Below are positions 36,760 to 47,184 of a stretch of 64,000 bases of DNA, piece by piece (positions within the stretch are counted from its first letter, which is position 1; each line of letters starts with the position of its first letter). Origin of the DNA: Mycetohabitans rhizoxinica HKI 454 (GTDB taxonomy: Bacteria > Pseudomonadota > Gammaproteobacteria > Burkholderiales > Burkholderiaceae); assembly GCF_000198775.1 (NCBI RefSeq), contig NC_014722.1:1991386-2055385 (forward strand). Reading direction: 5' to 3'. The position numbers and the translations under genes are program-made. Below the pieces are notes generated by a model. The model had not been told where the DNA came from. It made no database searches and saw only the letters and a program-made list of their open reading frames with translations.

Positions 36760-37058
36760 TTGGCACACGAGCAGCCTGACCAGCCTCAATGCGTAGCCGC
36801 CGAGTTTTATCATAAGGGTTCGGATGTCATGCAGGTGGTCGATCAGCAACGCCAGCAACTGATCGATTTCATTGCGCGCGTGCTTGCGCAGCAAACCGAC
36901 AAGCGCAACGCGACACGCATGGCGCGCCATTGCATGCTGCTGCTCGACGGGGCGATCGTCGCGACGCAGACGAGGGGCGGACCGGCGCCACAATGGAAGC
37001 GTGGGACATTGCCCGGCAATGGTTGTCGGCAACCGACGCGTCGCGCAAGCTCGCCTGA
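36760..37058 (+). pseudogene. TetR-family regulator C-terminal remnant
   Basis: The translated segment CVAAEFYHKGSDVMQVVDQQ followed by IDFIARVLAQQ and RMARHCMLLLDGAIVATQTR matches the ligand-binding C-terminal part of TetR/AcrR regulators. After about 36975 the frame shifts, and the expected end appears in another frame (MEAWDIARQWLSATDASRKLA, stop at 37056). The N-terminal DNA-binding domain is missing upstream. It is therefore a decayed gene, transcribed convergently to metZ. Confidence 0.6.
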
Positions 37059-37107
37059 GCGGGCGCACAACGTGGGCGCGGCGACGCGGGCCTGTCGGTG
37101 GCGACGC

Positions 37108-38328
37108 TCAGCCGTTCAGGCCACGCTCCAGGTCGCGCTTTAGGTCATCGACTCCTTCAAGACCGACCGACATCCGAATCAAACCTTCGGTGATACCGGC
37201 AGCCGCTCGGGCTTGCGGCGTAATCCGCGCATGCGTGGTGGTCGCTGGATGGGTCAGCGTGGTGCGCGTATCGCCAAGGTTACCCGTGATCGAGCAGATC
37301 CTCGTGCCGTCGATCACGCGCCATGCATTGGCGCGCAGCTGCTCGGGTGAATCACCCTTAAGCTCAAACGATACGATCGCGCCGCCGGCACGCTGCTGAC
37401 GCCGTGCAAGCACGTGCTGCGGATGCGACTGGAGCCCCGGATAGAAGACCCGGTTCACCGCGGGATGCGCCTCGAGCCAACGCGCTAGCTCGAGTGCGTT
37501 GGCGCACTGCCGCTCGAGTCGCACGTGCAGCGTCTCCATGCCCTTAAGCAGCACCCATGCGTTGAACGCAGATAGCGTCGGGCCGGCACTGCGCACAAAC
37601 GGGAACACCTTTTCCATCAACAGCTGGCGCGGCCCGACCAGCGCGCCGCCGAGCACACGACCTTGGCCGTCCAGGTACTTGGTGGCCGAGTGCATCACCA
37701 CATCTGCCCCGAGCTTCAGCGGCTGCTGCAACGCCGGGCTGCAGAAGCAGTTGTCAACGACGAACAACGCCCCTGCCTGCTTCGCGATCCGGCTCACCGC
37801 TTCGATGTCCGACACTTCGGTGAGCGGATTAGACGGCGTCTCCACGAAAAACATCCGCGTGGCGGGCGTCACCGCGTCGCGCCAGGCCTGCAGGTCGGAC
37901 GGGTCGACGAACGTCGTCGTGATGCCCAGCCGCGGCAGCATCTGGGCGAACATACCGAGCGTCGAGCCGAATAGGCTCCGGGAACTGACAATGTGTTCTC
38001 CGGCCTGCAGCACCGACAATACGATTGACAGGATAGCGCTCATGCCGGAAGCGGTCGCGATGCAAGCCTCGCCGCCTTCGAGCGCCGCCAGACGGTCCTG
38101 AAACATCGATACCGTCGGATTTGTGAAGCGCGAATAAGTGAAGCTGTTTTCGGAGTCGGCAAAGCGCTCGGCGGCCTGCGCCGCGCTGTCGAAACAAAAG
38201 CTCGAAGTCAGCAGCAACGCTTCAGAGTGCTCGTTGAACGGCGTGCGCCGCGTACCGGCACGCACCGCCAGCGTATCGCTGGACAATCCTTGCAGATCCC
38301 CGTCGTGCGGATGGAGAAAATCGTTCAT
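37108..38328 (-). CDS. metZ: O-succinylhomoserine sulfhydrylase
   Basis: 406 residues of the Cys/Met metabolism PLP family. It makes homocysteine from O-succinylhomoserine and sulfide for methionine synthesis. HSATKYLDGQG contains the PLP Schiff-base Lys; FFVETPSNPLTEV and VVDNCFCSPALQQPL (Asp near the PLP ring nitrogen) are family marks. ATG at 38328 (MNDFLHPHDGDLQGLSSDTL) was chosen; the ORF extends 30 codons further upstream, into the purF end. It lies 28 bp after purF, so it probably shares that transcript, as in other Burkholderia. Confidence 0.93.
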   Translation of the reverse strand: MNDFLHPHDGDLQGLSSDTLAVRAGTRRTPFNEHSEALLLTSSFCFDSAAQAAERFADSENSFTYSRFTNPTVSMFQDRLAALEGGEACIATASGMSAILSIVLSVLQAGEHIVSSRSLFGSTLGMFAQMLPRLGITTTFVDPSDLQAWRDAVTPATRMFFVETPSNPLTEVSDIEAVSRIAKQAGALFVVDNCFCSPALQQPLKLGADVVMHSATKYLDGQGRVLGGALVGPRQLLMEKVFPFVRSAGPTLSAFNAWVLLKGMETLHVRLERQCANALELARWLEAHPAVNRVFYPGLQSHPQHVLARRQQRAGGAIVSFELKGDSPEQLRANAWRVIDGTRICSITGNLGDTRTTLTHPATTTHARITPQARAAAGITEGLIRMSVGLEGVDDLKRDLERGLNG

Positions 38329-38356
38329 GGATAACGTTCGCCGATGGGTTGCGTGC

Positions 38357-39892
38357 TCATTCAACCGCCAAATGCAGGTGCAGTTGTGAGCGGTCGTTGC
38401 CTTCGCCGGCCGCATCACGGTCCGACTGTGACGCCAGATTGAGCCGCACCCGTTCGATCTTGCTCAGATATTCGGTCGTCACGTCGCCGGTGATGTAGTG
38501 GCCGTCGAAGCACGATGCCTCGAAATTTTGCAGTTGCGGATTCGTGTCACGCACCGCCTGCTTCATGTCCTCGACGTCCTGGTAGACGAGCGCATCGGCG
38601 CCGATGATCTGCGCCACTTCCTGGTCGGTCCGACCGTGCGCCACCAATTCAGCCCGGGTCGGCATATCGATGCCATACACATTCGGGAACCGCACTGGCG
38701 GTGCCGCCGAAGCAAAGATCACCTTGTTCGCGCCGGCGTCGCGCGCCATTTGCACGATCTCCTGTGACGTGGTGCCGCGCACGATCGAGTCGTCGACGAT
38801 CAACACGTTACGGCCCTTGAACTCGACCGCCATCGCGTTGAGCTTTTGACGCACCGACTTCTTGCGCACTGCCTGGCCAGGCATGATGAAGGTGCGGCCA
38901 ACATAGCGGTTCTTGAAGAACCCCTCGCGATATTCGATGTTGAGCTTCTTGGCGACCTGCATCGCCGCCGGCCGCGACGAATCAGGAATCGGCATCACGA
39001 CATCAATTTGCACGCCGGGCAGCGTGCGCTTGATCTTCTCGGCCAAGTAATCGCCCATGCGCAGCCGCGCGTCGTAGACGGGCACGCCATCGAGCACCGA
39101 GTCGGGCCGCGCCAGGTAGACCAGTTCGAAGATACACGGGTTTAGGCTAGGATACTGCGCACATTGCTTGGCGTGCAACGTGCCATCCATACCGATGAAC
39201 ACGGCTTCGCCGGGCGCCACGTCCCGTACAAATTCGAAACCGATGCCCTCGAGCGCGACCGATTCGGACGCGATTATCCATTCGGTGCCCTGCGCGGTGT
39301 CGTGCTTGCCGATGGCCAGTGGCCGAATTCCATGCGGATCGCGAAACGCCAGCAATCCGTATCCGGCAATCAACGCGACAATCGCATAAGAGCCCTTTAC
39401 GCGCCGATGCACCCCGGACACCGCCTTGAAAATCGCGTCGGGCTCCAGCGAGAATCCGGTCGTGGCCAACTGCAACTCGTGTGCGAGCACGTTAAGCAGC
39501 ACCTCGGAATCGGAACTCGTGTTGATGTGCCGGCGGTCGATGCGGAACATTTCGTCCTTGAGTTGTTCCCAGTTCGTTACGTTGCCGTTGTGCGCGAGGA
39601 TGACGCCGAACGGTGCATTCACGTAGAACGGCTGGGCCTCCTCCGCACTGCTCGCCGAGCCGGCGGTCGGGTAGCGGACTTGGCCGATCCCGCAGTTGCC
39701 GGGCAGCGAGCGCATGTTGCGCGTACGGAACACGTCGCGCACCATGCCGTTTGCCTTATGCATGTGGAACGTGCTGCCGTTGGCCGTCGCAATGCCGGCC
39801 GCATCCTGGCCGCGATGCTGCAACAGTAGCAGGCTGTCATAGATTAGCTGATTGACGGGAGACTGGGAAATTACGCCTACGATGCCGCACAT
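38357..39892 (-). CDS. purF: Amidophosphoribosyltransferase
   Basis: 511 residues, first step of de novo purine synthesis: PRPP plus glutamine to phosphoribosylamine. The N-terminus MCGIVGVIS gives the Ntn nucleophile Cys after Met removal. LLLQHRGQDAAGI and LAHNGNVTN are glutaminase motifs. The PRPP-binding loop is NVLIVDDSIVRGTTSQEI, and SVRQKLNAMAVEF is a family signature. Length is normal (E. coli 505). It is 36 bp after cvpA, the usual cvpA-purF pairing. Confidence 0.97.
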   Translation of the reverse strand: MCGIVGVISQSPVNQLIYDSLLLLQHRGQDAAGIATANGSTFHMHKANGMVRDVFRTRNMRSLPGNCGIGQVRYPTAGSASSAEEAQPFYVNAPFGVILAHNGNVTNWEQLKDEMFRIDRRHINTSSDSEVLLNVLAHELQLATTGFSLEPDAIFKAVSGVHRRVKGSYAIVALIAGYGLLAFRDPHGIRPLAIGKHDTAQGTEWIIASESVALEGIGFEFVRDVAPGEAVFIGMDGTLHAKQCAQYPSLNPCIFELVYLARPDSVLDGVPVYDARLRMGDYLAEKIKRTLPGVQIDVVMPIPDSSRPAAMQVAKKLNIEYREGFFKNRYVGRTFIMPGQAVRKKSVRQKLNAMAVEFKGRNVLIVDDSIVRGTTSQEIVQMARDAGANKVIFASAAPPVRFPNVYGIDMPTRAELVAHGRTDQEVAQIIGADALVYQDVEDMKQAVRDTNPQLQNFEASCFDGHYITGDVTTEYLSKIERVRLNLASQSDRDAAGEGNDRSQLHLHLAVE

Positions 39893-39928
39893 GGCATGTC
39901 CTTCAAAGAAATTGAATCCGGGTGCCGC

Positions 39929-40435
39929 TCAGAAATGCACGTACGCTGCGATCGCGGCCGGCAGGAACGGTTTCAGTTCGCGCACACCATGCTCGGCGTA
40001 AGGCCTGAACATCGCGTTGCGCCAAAAATCTTGTCGCGGCAGCTCGGTCAATCCGGCGACCGCCACCAATACGAGTACCAGCAGCACGCCTCGTATCAGC
40101 CCAAATAGTATGCCCAACGTGCGATCGACGCCGCGCAGCCCGCCGGCGTCGGCAAGCCGGGTAAGCAGCGCACCGATCACGCCAGAGACAACCAGTACAG
40201 CCGCCGCCAAGCCGAAGAACACAACCCAGTACTGCGTCAGCACGCCGCCAGGCCAGTTCGCCGGCACATAGCCCGCCAGTGCGGGTGCATAGATCGCGGC
40301 GACAATGAACGCGACGATCCACCCAACCAGGCCGAATACCTCCGCCAGCAGCCCCCGCCACATTCCGCGCAGCGCCGACAGGCCAATGAGCGCGACCACG
40401 GCGTAGTCGAAAGCGGTCAACGTCGCGTCCGTCAC
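39929..40435 (-). CDS. cvpA: CvpA family inner-membrane protein
   Basis: 168 residues with four predicted membrane segments (for example VALIGLSALRGMWRGLLAEV, GLVGWIVAFIVAAIYAP, YWVVFFGLAAAVLVVSGVIG and GILFGLIRGVLLVLVLVAVA). FDYAVV...G...R..RGL is the CvpA start pattern. In E. coli CvpA is needed for colicin V production and bile tolerance; its molecular activity is unknown. The adjacency to purF is conserved across proteobacteria. Confidence 0.93.
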   Translation of the reverse strand: MTDATLTAFDYAVVALIGLSALRGMWRGLLAEVFGLVGWIVAFIVAAIYAPALAGYVPANWPGGVLTQYWVVFFGLAAAVLVVSGVIGALLTRLADAGGLRGVDRTLGILFGLIRGVLLVLVLVAVAGLTELPRQDFWRNAMFRPYAEHGVRELKPFLPAAIAAYVHF

Positions 40436-40450
40436 TTCGTCAGCCGCCCT

Positions 40451-41167
40451 CTACTGCGTACGCTTGCTACCGCCGCCCGCGGTCAGTCCGGCCTCGCGCA
40501 CCTTCGCCACCGCGGCGGCAGCGGCCGAACGATCGGCGAAGGGCCCGGCGCGCAACAGGATGCGCTCACTGCCGTCGGACTGGCGCCGGCGCTCGACATA
40601 GGCCGGCACGCCGAGCGCCTTCAACCGGCCCACCCAATCCCGTGCAGCGGCATCGCTGCCCAGCGTGCCCAGTTGCACCACGTAGCGATTGCCAGCTGGC
40701 ACATTCGGCGTGCCGCCGGGACTCGACGCGTCCAATGACGCAGCCGCGCTGCTTTGTGCTCGAGCGCGCCTAGATTCCATCGCGGTCTTGCCGCGCGGCG
40801 GCGTCGCGGTGGGCGGCGTGTCCGGCGCGGCGGCAGGCATCACATCGTCTTCATACGCATGCGACGATGCCAGCGCCCATTCCGGCCGCGCCGGAATCTG
40901 GATGGCGATGTCGTCGGTAAAGGGCTTTGGGTGGGAGTCGAGAATCATCGGCAGCGCAACCACGGCCGCCATGACCAGCGCGATCGCACCAACCAGACGC
41001 CGACGCGCGCGTTGTTTCTCAGGCAGCGTCGGATCAAGCAACATCGCATCCGGATCCGTGCGGCGCTCGGCACGCCGCTCACCGCGGCTCGTGCGGCCGG
41101 CGCGGCTCCCCGCGGTGGTCCGGGACGGGCCCGCGTCGTCTTTGCTGCCGAAGGAAAACAATCCCAT
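40451..41167 (-). CDS. SPOR-domain cell-envelope protein (DedD/FtsN type)
   Basis: 238 residues: a basic cytoplasmic N-terminus (residues 1-55), one membrane helix (LVGAIALVMAAVVALPMIL), a Pro/Ala-rich periplasmic linker and a C-terminal SPOR domain (YVVQLGTLGSDAAARDWVGR ... RILLRAGPFADRSAA). SPOR domains bind denuded septal peptidoglycan, so a role at the division site is likely. ATG at 41167 (MGLFSFGSKDD) is chosen over upstream sequence without similarity. It sits between folC and cvpA, the position of dedD in many proteobacteria. Confidence 0.88.
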   Translation of the reverse strand: MGLFSFGSKDDAGPSRTTAGSRAGRTSRGERRAERRTDPDAMLLDPTLPEKQRARRRLVGAIALVMAAVVALPMILDSHPKPFTDDIAIQIPARPEWALASSHAYEDDVMPAAAPDTPPTATPPRGKTAMESRRARAQSSAAASLDASSPGGTPNVPAGNRYVVQLGTLGSDAAARDWVGRLKALGVPAYVERRRQSDGSERILLRAGPFADRSAAAAAVAKVREAGLTAGGGSKRTQ

Positions 41168-41223
41168 ATGTGGCTCGTGGCGGCGCCGGCAGGCCGGTCT
41201 GCCCGGCTCGCGCGCCGCGCGGA

Positions 41224-42549
41224 TCAATGATGCTGCATCTTACGATAGGCCATCACGCCGGCTACCGTATAGAAACTGCCGAAAACCACGATTCTATCAT
41301 TTTCGGACGCCCGGCTGAGGGCATCCTGATAGGCAAGCTGCGGATTCGCGAACTGCCGGATCGACGCGTCCGAGGGCGCGTCGGGGTCGCCGCGCGCCAC
41401 ACCTAGCGTCTCTAATGTCTGTTCGATGTCGAGCGCACGGGCCGCGCGCGTCGTGGGCAATTCAGTCACGCACCAATGATCGACCTCGCCTTTCAAGCGT
41501 GCGAGCACGCCGGCGATATCCTTGTCGGCCATCGCGCCGAACACCGCATAGGTGTACGGGAAATAACCCATGTTGCCCAGATTCTGTGCCAACACCGCGG
41601 CCGCGTGAGGATTGTGCGCGACATCCAGCACGATCGCCGGTTTGCCGGGCAGCACCTGGAAGCGCCCGGGCAGCTCGACGTTGGCCAGCCCGAGCCGGAT
41701 ATCCTGCGCGCTGACCGGCAGACGCTCGCGCAGCGCCTCGAGTGCAGCGAGCGCCGCCGCGGTATTGAGCAACTGGTTTGCGCCGCGCAGCGCCGGATAG
41801 GCCAGCGCCGCGCGTTTTAGCGTGCGGCCGCGGTAGCTCCATTGCTGCCGCTCGCTGCCGGCATGACCCTCGTAATGAAAGTCGCGGTTGAACAGCCACA
41901 GGTCGGCGCCGATCGCCTCGGCATGCTCGACCACGCTATGCGGCGGCAGCGGATCGCCGACGATCGCCGGCTTGCCGGGACGAAAGATCCCCGCCTTCTC
42001 GCGGCCGATCTGCTCCCGCGTGTCGCCCAGGTAATGCTGGTGGTCCAGATCGACGCTGGTGATAACCGCACAATCGGCATCGATGATATTCACCGCGTCG
42101 AGCCGGCCGCCCAGGCCGACCTCCAAAATCACCGCATCAAGCTGGAGGGATACGAACAAGCGCATGATCGCCAGCGTCGTGAACTCGAAGTAGGTCAGCG
42201 ACACCGGCTCGGGCAACGACAACCGTGCAGCCTCGACCGCTTCGAAATGCGGCAGCAGTTCGTCATCGGGCGCATTGCGGCCGTCCACGCGCGCACGTTC
42301 GTTGAACTCGAGCAGGTGTGGCGACGTGTGGCACCCGACGTGATAGCCGGCACGCAGCAGAATCGCTTCCAGAATCGCGCACGTCGATCCCTTGCCGTTG
42401 GTGCCGCCCACCGTGATCACCGGGCAGTTGAACTGCAGGCCGAGCGCCGCCTTCACGCGTCCAATGCGCGCCAACCCCATGTCGATGCCAACCGGATGGG
42501 CGGTTTCTAGATGCGCGAGCCAATCCTGAAGCGTTGCGAAAACAGTCAT
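41224..42549 (-). CDS. folC: Dihydrofolate/folylpolyglutamate synthase
   Basis: 441 residues. It adds L-Glu to dihydropteroate and extends the polyglutamate tail of folates, using ATP. The P-loop is TVGGTNGKGST; HTSPHLLEFNERARVDG, TYFEFTTLAI and EVGLGGRLDAVN are Mur-ligase-type motifs. VLDVAHNPHAAAVL marks the C-terminal domain. ATG at 42549 (MTVFATLQDWLAHLE) is chosen over one seven codons upstream. It is 28 bp after accD, the common accD-folC order. Confidence 0.95.
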   Translation of the reverse strand: MTVFATLQDWLAHLETAHPVGIDMGLARIGRVKAALGLQFNCPVITVGGTNGKGSTCAILEAILLRAGYHVGCHTSPHLLEFNERARVDGRNAPDDELLPHFEAVEAARLSLPEPVSLTYFEFTTLAIMRLFVSLQLDAVILEVGLGGRLDAVNIIDADCAVITSVDLDHQHYLGDTREQIGREKAGIFRPGKPAIVGDPLPPHSVVEHAEAIGADLWLFNRDFHYEGHAGSERQQWSYRGRTLKRAALAYPALRGANQLLNTAAALAALEALRERLPVSAQDIRLGLANVELPGRFQVLPGKPAIVLDVAHNPHAAAVLAQNLGNMGYFPYTYAVFGAMADKDIAGVLARLKGEVDHWCVTELPTTRAARALDIEQTLETLGVARGDPDAPSDASIRQFANPQLAYQDALSRASENDRIVVFGSFYTVAGVMAYRKMQHH

Positions 42550-42577
42550 GACAGCCCCAGTGCCGAGCACCGCCGCT

Positions 42578-43450
42578 TCACGCGACCGCGTCCGCCGGCT
42601 GGTGCGTCAACAGCGCGATCAGCCGGGCGATTTCCTCGCGCATCTTGCGCCGATCCACGATCATGTCGATCGCACCTTTTTGCAGCAGGAATTCCGAACG
42701 CTGAAAGCCCTCCGGCAGTTTTTCGCGCACGGTCTGCTCGATCACGCGCGGACCGGCAAAGCCGATCAGCGCGCGGGGCTCGGCAATCACGACGTCGCCC
42801 AAGAACGCGAAGCTGGCCGACACGCCGCCCATCGTCGGGTCAGTCAGCACCGAGATGAACGGCAGCTTGGCCTCGGAAAGCTTTGTGAGCATCGCCGTGG
42901 TCTTGGCCATCTGCATCAGCGATAGCACGCTTTCTTGCATCCGCGCGCCGCCCGATGCGGCAAAGCAAATAAACGGGACTTGCTGCTCGAGCGCGTTCTT
43001 CGCCCCGCGCACGAAGCGCTCGCCAACGACCGAGCCCATCGAGCCGCCCATGAACGCGAACTCGAAGCAGGCGACCACCACCGGCAACGTGTGAATCGCA
43101 CCGCCCATCACGACCATCGCGTCGGTCTCGCCGGTATCGTCCATCGCGTCCTTGAGCCGATCCGGGTATTTACGGCTGTCCTTGAACTTCAGCGCGTCGA
43201 CCGGCACGATCTCCTGGCCGATTTCATAGCGGCCCTCCGGATCGAGCAACACGTCCAAGCGCTCGCGCGCACCAATCCGCATATGGTGATCGCACTTCGG
43301 ACACACGTGCAGGTTGGCCTGCACATCATTGCGGTAAAGCACCGCCTCGCAGTTCGGGCACTTGACCCACAGTCCTTCCGGAATGCTCTTGCGGCTGCGC
43401 GGATCCGTTTGCTTGATCTTCGGCGGCAGCAGTTTATCCAGCCAACTCAT
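42578..43450 (-). CDS. accD: Acetyl-CoA carboxylase carboxyltransferase subunit beta
   Basis: 290 residues. The beta half of the carboxyltransferase transfers CO2 from biotin-BCCP to acetyl-CoA, first step of fatty acid synthesis. The N-terminal zinc ribbon has C31, C34, C50 and C53. [20 protein letters not shown] forms part of the crotonase-type oxyanion site, followed by [20 protein letters not shown]. Size is close to E. coli AccD (304). It is preceded by trpA and followed by folC in one direction. Confidence 0.97.
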   Translation of the reverse strand: MSWLDKLLPPKIKQTDPRSRKSIPEGLWVKCPNCEAVLYRNDVQANLHVCPKCDHHMRIGARERLDVLLDPEGRYEIGQEIVPVDALKFKDSRKYPDRLKDAMDDTGETDAMVVMGGAIHTLPVVVACFEFAFMGGSMGSVVGERFVRGAKNALEQQVPFICFAASGGARMQESVLSLMQMAKTTAMLTKLSEAKLPFISVLTDPTMGGVSASFAFLGDVVIAEPRALIGFAGPRVIEQTVREKLPEGFQRSEFLLQKGAIDMIVDRRKMREEIARLIALLTHQPADAVA

Positions 43451-43494
43451 GAAAGCTCCTCGATGGGTAGGTTCGTCGCGGCATACCGCCGGGC

Positions 43495-44298
43495 TCAGAC
43501 CGCGTGGTCCAGCGCGTGCCGCACCTCGGCAACAAACGCCTTGAGCACGTGCGCGGCGTCCTGCCCGGGCGTCTGCTCGAGCAGTTGGACAATGCGGCTG
43601 CCGATCACGACCGCGTCGCTGACCTCGGCGATTGCACGGGCCGTGGCGGCATCGCGAATACCAAAGCCGACTCCAATCGGCAAAGGCACTCGCGCCTTGA
43701 TGGCTGGCATTTTACCTGCGATGCTGGAAACGTCGAGATTTGCCGCACCGGTCACGCCCCTGAGCGACACATAATAGACATAGCCGCTCGCCACGCGTCC
43801 CACCGCGGCAATGCGCTCGTCGGTGGACGTCGGCGCGAGCAGGAAGATCGGATCGATGCCGTAGCCACGCATGGTATCGGCGAATTCAGCCGCTTCCTCG
43901 GGCGGGTAGTCAACCACCAGCACACCATCGACACCGGCCTCGCGCGCCGCGGCGCCGAACGCCTCGCGCCCCATCCGCTCGATCGGGTTCGCGTATCCCA
44001 TCAGCACCACGGGTGTGTCACGGTCGCGCTCGCGAAACACGCGCACGTCGTCGAGCACGCGCCGCAGCGTGATGCCGCGCGCCAGTGCCCGCTCGGACGA
44101 GCGCTGAATCACGGGGCCATCGGCCATCGGGTCCGAGAATGGCACACCCAGCTCGATCACGTCGGCGCCGCCAGCGGCCAGCGCGTGCATGAACTCGACG
44201 GTGCGCGCCGGATCCGGGTCGCCCGCGGTCATGAATGGAATCAGGCCCTTGCGTCGATCGCGGGTCAGCGCCGCAAACTTCGTTTTAATTCGGGACAT
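43495..44298 (-). CDS. trpA: Tryptophan synthase alpha chain
   Basis: 267 residues, TIM barrel that cleaves indole-3-glycerol phosphate to indole and glyceraldehyde 3-phosphate and feeds indole to TrpB. The catalytic acids E49 and D60 ([14 protein letters not shown]) fall at the E. coli positions. [13 protein letters not shown] and [10 protein letters not shown] are the phosphate-binding and structural motifs. Its start overlaps the end of the DNA methyltransferase gene by 14 bp, implying coupled translation. Confidence 0.97.
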   Translation of the reverse strand: MSRIKTKFAALTRDRRKGLIPFMTAGDPDPARTVEFMHALAAGGADVIELGVPFSDPMADGPVIQRSSERALARGITLRRVLDDVRVFRERDRDTPVVLMGYANPIERMGREAFGAAAREAGVDGVLVVDYPPEEAAEFADTMRGYGIDPIFLLAPTSTDERIAAVGRVASGYVYYVSLRGVTGAANLDVSSIAGKMPAIKARVPLPIGVGFGIRDAATARAIAEVSDAVVIGSRIVQLLEQTPGQDAAHVLKAFVAEVRHALDHAV

Positions 44299-45226
44299 GG
44301 GGTAAAGTCTCGTCTAAAGTCGCACGGCCTGCCTCGAGCGCAGCCAATCGCCGGCGAGCAAGCGCGCAGTATTCAGGGTTAATCTCGTAGCCGACAAAGC
44401 GACGCTGGTGCCGCGCGCAGGCCACCGCGGTGGTGCCGCTGCCCATGAACGGATCGAGCACCAGACCGCCCGGCGGGCAACTGGACAGCACCATTCGCTC
44501 GATGATCTCCAGCGGCTTTTGCGTCGGATGCGCAACGCGCTCGGCATGCTGGCGGTGCAAGCGCGACACCGACCAGACGTCCTTCGGGTTGTAGCCGAGC
44601 TCGAGCCATTTGCTGCCTTCGAAAATGCGCCGCGAGCGGGCCTTCTTCGTGACAGGATCGTACGGAATACGCACCGGGTCCAGGTCGAAGTAATAGTCCT
44701 TCGACACCGCGAAAAAACCAATGTTGTCGTGCACCGACGTGAACCGGCGCGTCGTGCCACCCATGCTCGGCACGCGCCGGTCCCAGATAATCTCGTTGAT
44801 CATCGTGAGCCGGCGCTTCAAGAAGCAGAAGATCTCCGGCGCGTATTGCCACGTGCAGAATACATACAGCGAGCCGCTCGGCTTGAGCTTCGGAATTGCC
44901 AATTCGAGCCAGCGGCAGGTCCACGCGATGAAATCCTGGCCGTTGCGCTTGTCCGAATCGTTGCCATAGTCCTTGCCCAGCCCGTATGGCGGGTCGGCCA
45001 GAATCAGGTCGATCGACTGGTCAGCCAGGCTGCCCACGTCGGTGAGGAAATCGCAATTGCGCAACGCTATCCCCGGCGGGATGGCGCGCGGCTGCAGCGC
45101 GTCGAGCGCCAGCGCGAAGTCGCACCCGCCGCCGGCCAGCGCGCCGCAATCATCGTCGGGTCCGGCTCGTTCGCTGAGTTCGTCGTCGCGCATCGTGATC
45201 GGTGTCGTATCGAGCGGCGCGCTCAA
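44285..45226 (-). CDS. Orphan site-specific DNA methyltransferase (amino type, beta class)
   Basis: 313 residues from TTG 45226, which overlaps the trpB stop (TTGA); ATG at 45193 is an alternative start. The catalytic motif DPPY is at residues 78-81 and the SAM-binding motif DPFMGSGTT lies near the C-terminus. This order (IV before I) defines the beta class of N6-adenine or N4-cytosine methyltransferases. [20 protein letters not shown] and [13 protein letters not shown] are typical of the group. No restriction endonuclease is nearby. It is embedded between trpB and trpA with overlaps on both sides, as I recall for other Burkholderia, so it is probably vertically inherited and epigenetic rather than defensive. 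The recognition sequence is unknown. Confidence 0.9.
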   Translation of the reverse strand: MSAPLDTTPITMRDDELSERAGPDDDCGALAGGGCDFALALDALQPRAIPPGIALRNCDFLTDVGSLADQSIDLILADPPYGLGKDYGNDSDKRNGQDFIAWTCRWLELAIPKLKPSGSLYVFCTWQYAPEIFCFLKRRLTMINEIIWDRRVPSMGGTTRRFTSVHDNIGFFAVSKDYYFDLDPVRIPYDPVTKKARSRRIFEGSKWLELGYNPKDVWSVSRLHRQHAERVAHPTQKPLEIIERMVLSSCPPGGLVLDPFMGSGTTAVACARHQRRFVGYEINPEYCALARRRLAALEAGRATLDETLPHVPN

Positions 45227-46416
45227 AACGCGATACCGGCGCGCTCGGCCACCGTATGCATATCTTTGTCGCCACGGCCCGACAGGTTCACCAGCAGCAG
45301 CTTGTCGCGCGCCAGGCTCGGTGCAAGCTTCGCTGCATACGCAAGCGCGTGGCTGGACTCGAGCGCGGGAATGATGCCCTCGATGCGGCAGCAGTCATGA
45401 AACGCCTTCAGCGCCTCATCATCGGTAATCCCGACGTACTGTGCGCGGCCAGTATCGCGCAGCCACGCATGCTCCGGCCCGACCCCTGGATAGTCCAGCC
45501 CCGCCGAGACCGAATGCGTATCGATGATCTGCCCGTTCTCGTCTTGCAATAGATAGGTGCGGTTGCCATGCAGTACGCCGGGCGTGCCGCCGATCAGCGA
45601 TGCCGCGTGCCGGCCGGTGTCCAGTCCATCGCCGGCCGCCTCCACGCCGATTAATTGCACCGCCGTGTCGTCGATGTAGGGATAGAAAATGCCCATCGCA
45701 TTCGAGCCGCCCCCCACGCACGCAATCACCGCATCCGGCTGGCGGCCGACTAGCTCGGGCATCTGCACCCGACACTCGTCGCCGATCACGCGCTGAAAGT
45801 CACGCACCATCAGCGGATATGGATGGGGACCGGCCACGGTGCCGATGATATAGAACGTGTTCTCGACATTCGTGACCCAGTCGCGCATCGCTTCGTTGAG
45901 CGCGTCCTTCAGCGTGCGCGAGCCCGAGTCGACCGGCACGACGCTCGCCCCCAGCAGCTTCATCCGATAAACGTTCGCCGCCTGCCGGCGCACATCCTCG
46001 GCGCCCATGTACACCACACATTCCATGCCAAGGCGCGCGGCGATTGTCGCCGTGGCCACGCCGTGCTGGCCGGCGCCCGTCTCCGCGATGACGCGCGGCT
46101 TGCCCATGCGGCGCGCCAGCAACGCCTGACCGATCACGTTGTTGACCTTGTGCGCGCCAGTGTGATTCAAGTCCTCGCGCTTCAAGTAGATCTGCGCGCC
46201 GCCGAGCAGCTCGCTCCAACGCCGTGCGTGGTAGATCGGCGACGGACGGCCGACGAAATGCTTAAGCTCGCGCGCATATTCGGCGACGAACTCGGGATCC
46301 TGCCGGTATTGGTCGTACGCGTCGCGCAGCTCGGCGAGCGCATGAACTAGGGTTTCGGCGACGAACACGCCACCATAAGGGCCGAAGTGGCCACGTTCAT
46401 CAGGCAAATTGTACAT
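45223..46416 (-). CDS. trpB: Tryptophan synthase beta chain
   Basis: 397 residues, PLP enzyme joining indole and L-serine to give L-tryptophan. The PLP Lys is K90 in [19 protein letters not shown] binds the phosphate. [16 protein letters not shown] holds the substrate carboxylate loop. ATG at 46416 ([16 protein letters not shown]) fits the family; the frame is open 15 codons further. It is followed directly by the methyltransferase gene and preceded by trpF (48-bp gap). Confidence 0.97.
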   Translation of the reverse strand: MYNLPDERGHFGPYGGVFVAETLVHALAELRDAYDQYRQDPEFVAEYARELKHFVGRPSPIYHARRWSELLGGAQIYLKREDLNHTGAHKVNNVIGQALLARRMGKPRVIAETGAGQHGVATATIAARLGMECVVYMGAEDVRRQAANVYRMKLLGASVVPVDSGSRTLKDALNEAMRDWVTNVENTFYIIGTVAGPHPYPLMVRDFQRVIGDECRVQMPELVGRQPDAVIACVGGGSNAMGIFYPYIDDTAVQLIGVEAAGDGLDTGRHAASLIGGTPGVLHGNRTYLLQDENGQIIDTHSVSAGLDYPGVGPEHAWLRDTGRAQYVGITDDEALKAFHDCCRIEGIIPALESSHALAYAAKLAPSLARDKLLLVNLSGRGDKDMHTVAERAGIAF

Positions 46417-46464
46417 TGCGTCACTCTCGTCAGACAGGGCCCGCACGCCACGCGAGCCCACTGG

Positions 46465-47184
46465 TCACCGGGCGTCCATCGCCGCCGCTGCCGCATCCGC
46501 GGCCTGCACGGCATTGACGAACGCCGCCATTCGGGCGTGATCCTTCACGCCCTTTGCACCCGGCACTTCGATGCCGCTGGACACATCCACGGCATACGGG
46601 CGCACCCGGTGAATGGCGTCAGTGACGTTTTGCGCGCTCAACCCACCACTCAAAACGGCCTGACGCGCGATGTCTGCTGGAATAAGTGACCAATCGAAAA
46701 CCTTTCCGCCTCCGCCATAGCCGGCGACCAGCGAATCGAGCAGCAAGCCCGTTGCACAAGCATAGTTGATAGATGATTCTACCAAATCAGCCGGCCGGGT
46801 ATCCGGTCCGACACGTAGGGCGCGCAGCCAGCGCAGGCCCGCGCGCCCTGCCAATATGGCGCAGCGCTGCGGCGTCTCGTCGCCGTGAAATTGCACCATG
46901 CCGAGTGGCACCGCGTCGAGCACCTGTTCGAACAGCGCGTCGTCGGCATTGACGAACAGCCCCACCACGGTCACGAACGGCGGAACACGGCGCGCCAGCG
47001 CGGCGGCAAGCTCGATGCTCACACAGCGCGGGCTGGGCGGATAGAAGACCAGTCCAATCGCATCGGCGCCCAGTGCGACCGCGCAATCGACGTCTTGCTC
47101 AGTGGACAGGCCACACAGCTTCACGCGCGTTCGCTGCGCGCGGTAGGCCGGCGCGGCGGCCTGGGTGGGTGCGGGCTCAGTCAT
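46465..47184 (-). CDS. trpF: Phosphoribosylanthranilate isomerase
   Basis: 239 residues, Amadori rearrangement of phosphoribosylanthranilate to CdRP in tryptophan synthesis. [13 protein letters not shown] supplies the catalytic Cys, and [19 protein letters not shown] the catalytic Asp and phosphate loop. [10 protein letters not shown] and [17 protein letters not shown] complete the family pattern. The N-terminal ~20 residues (Ala/Pro/Gln-rich) extend beyond most homologues. ATG at 47184 overlaps the truA end by 8 bp. Confidence 0.95.
   Translation of the reverse strand: MTEPAPTQAAAPAYRAQRTRVKLCGLSTEQDVDCAVALGADAIGLVFYPPSPRCVSIELAAALARRVPPFVTVVGLFVNADDALFEQVLDAVPLGMVQFHGDETPQRCAILAGRAGLRWLRALRVGPDTRPADLVESSINYACATGLLLDSLVAGYGGGGKVFDWSLIPADIARQAVLSGGLSAQNVTDAIHRVRPYAVDVSSGIEVPGAKGVKDHARMAAFVNAVQAADAAAAAMDAR

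Noticed and set aside
44285..45226. Restriction-modification system
   Set aside because: Methyltransferase only; both neighbours are tryptophan synthase genes, no endonuclease.
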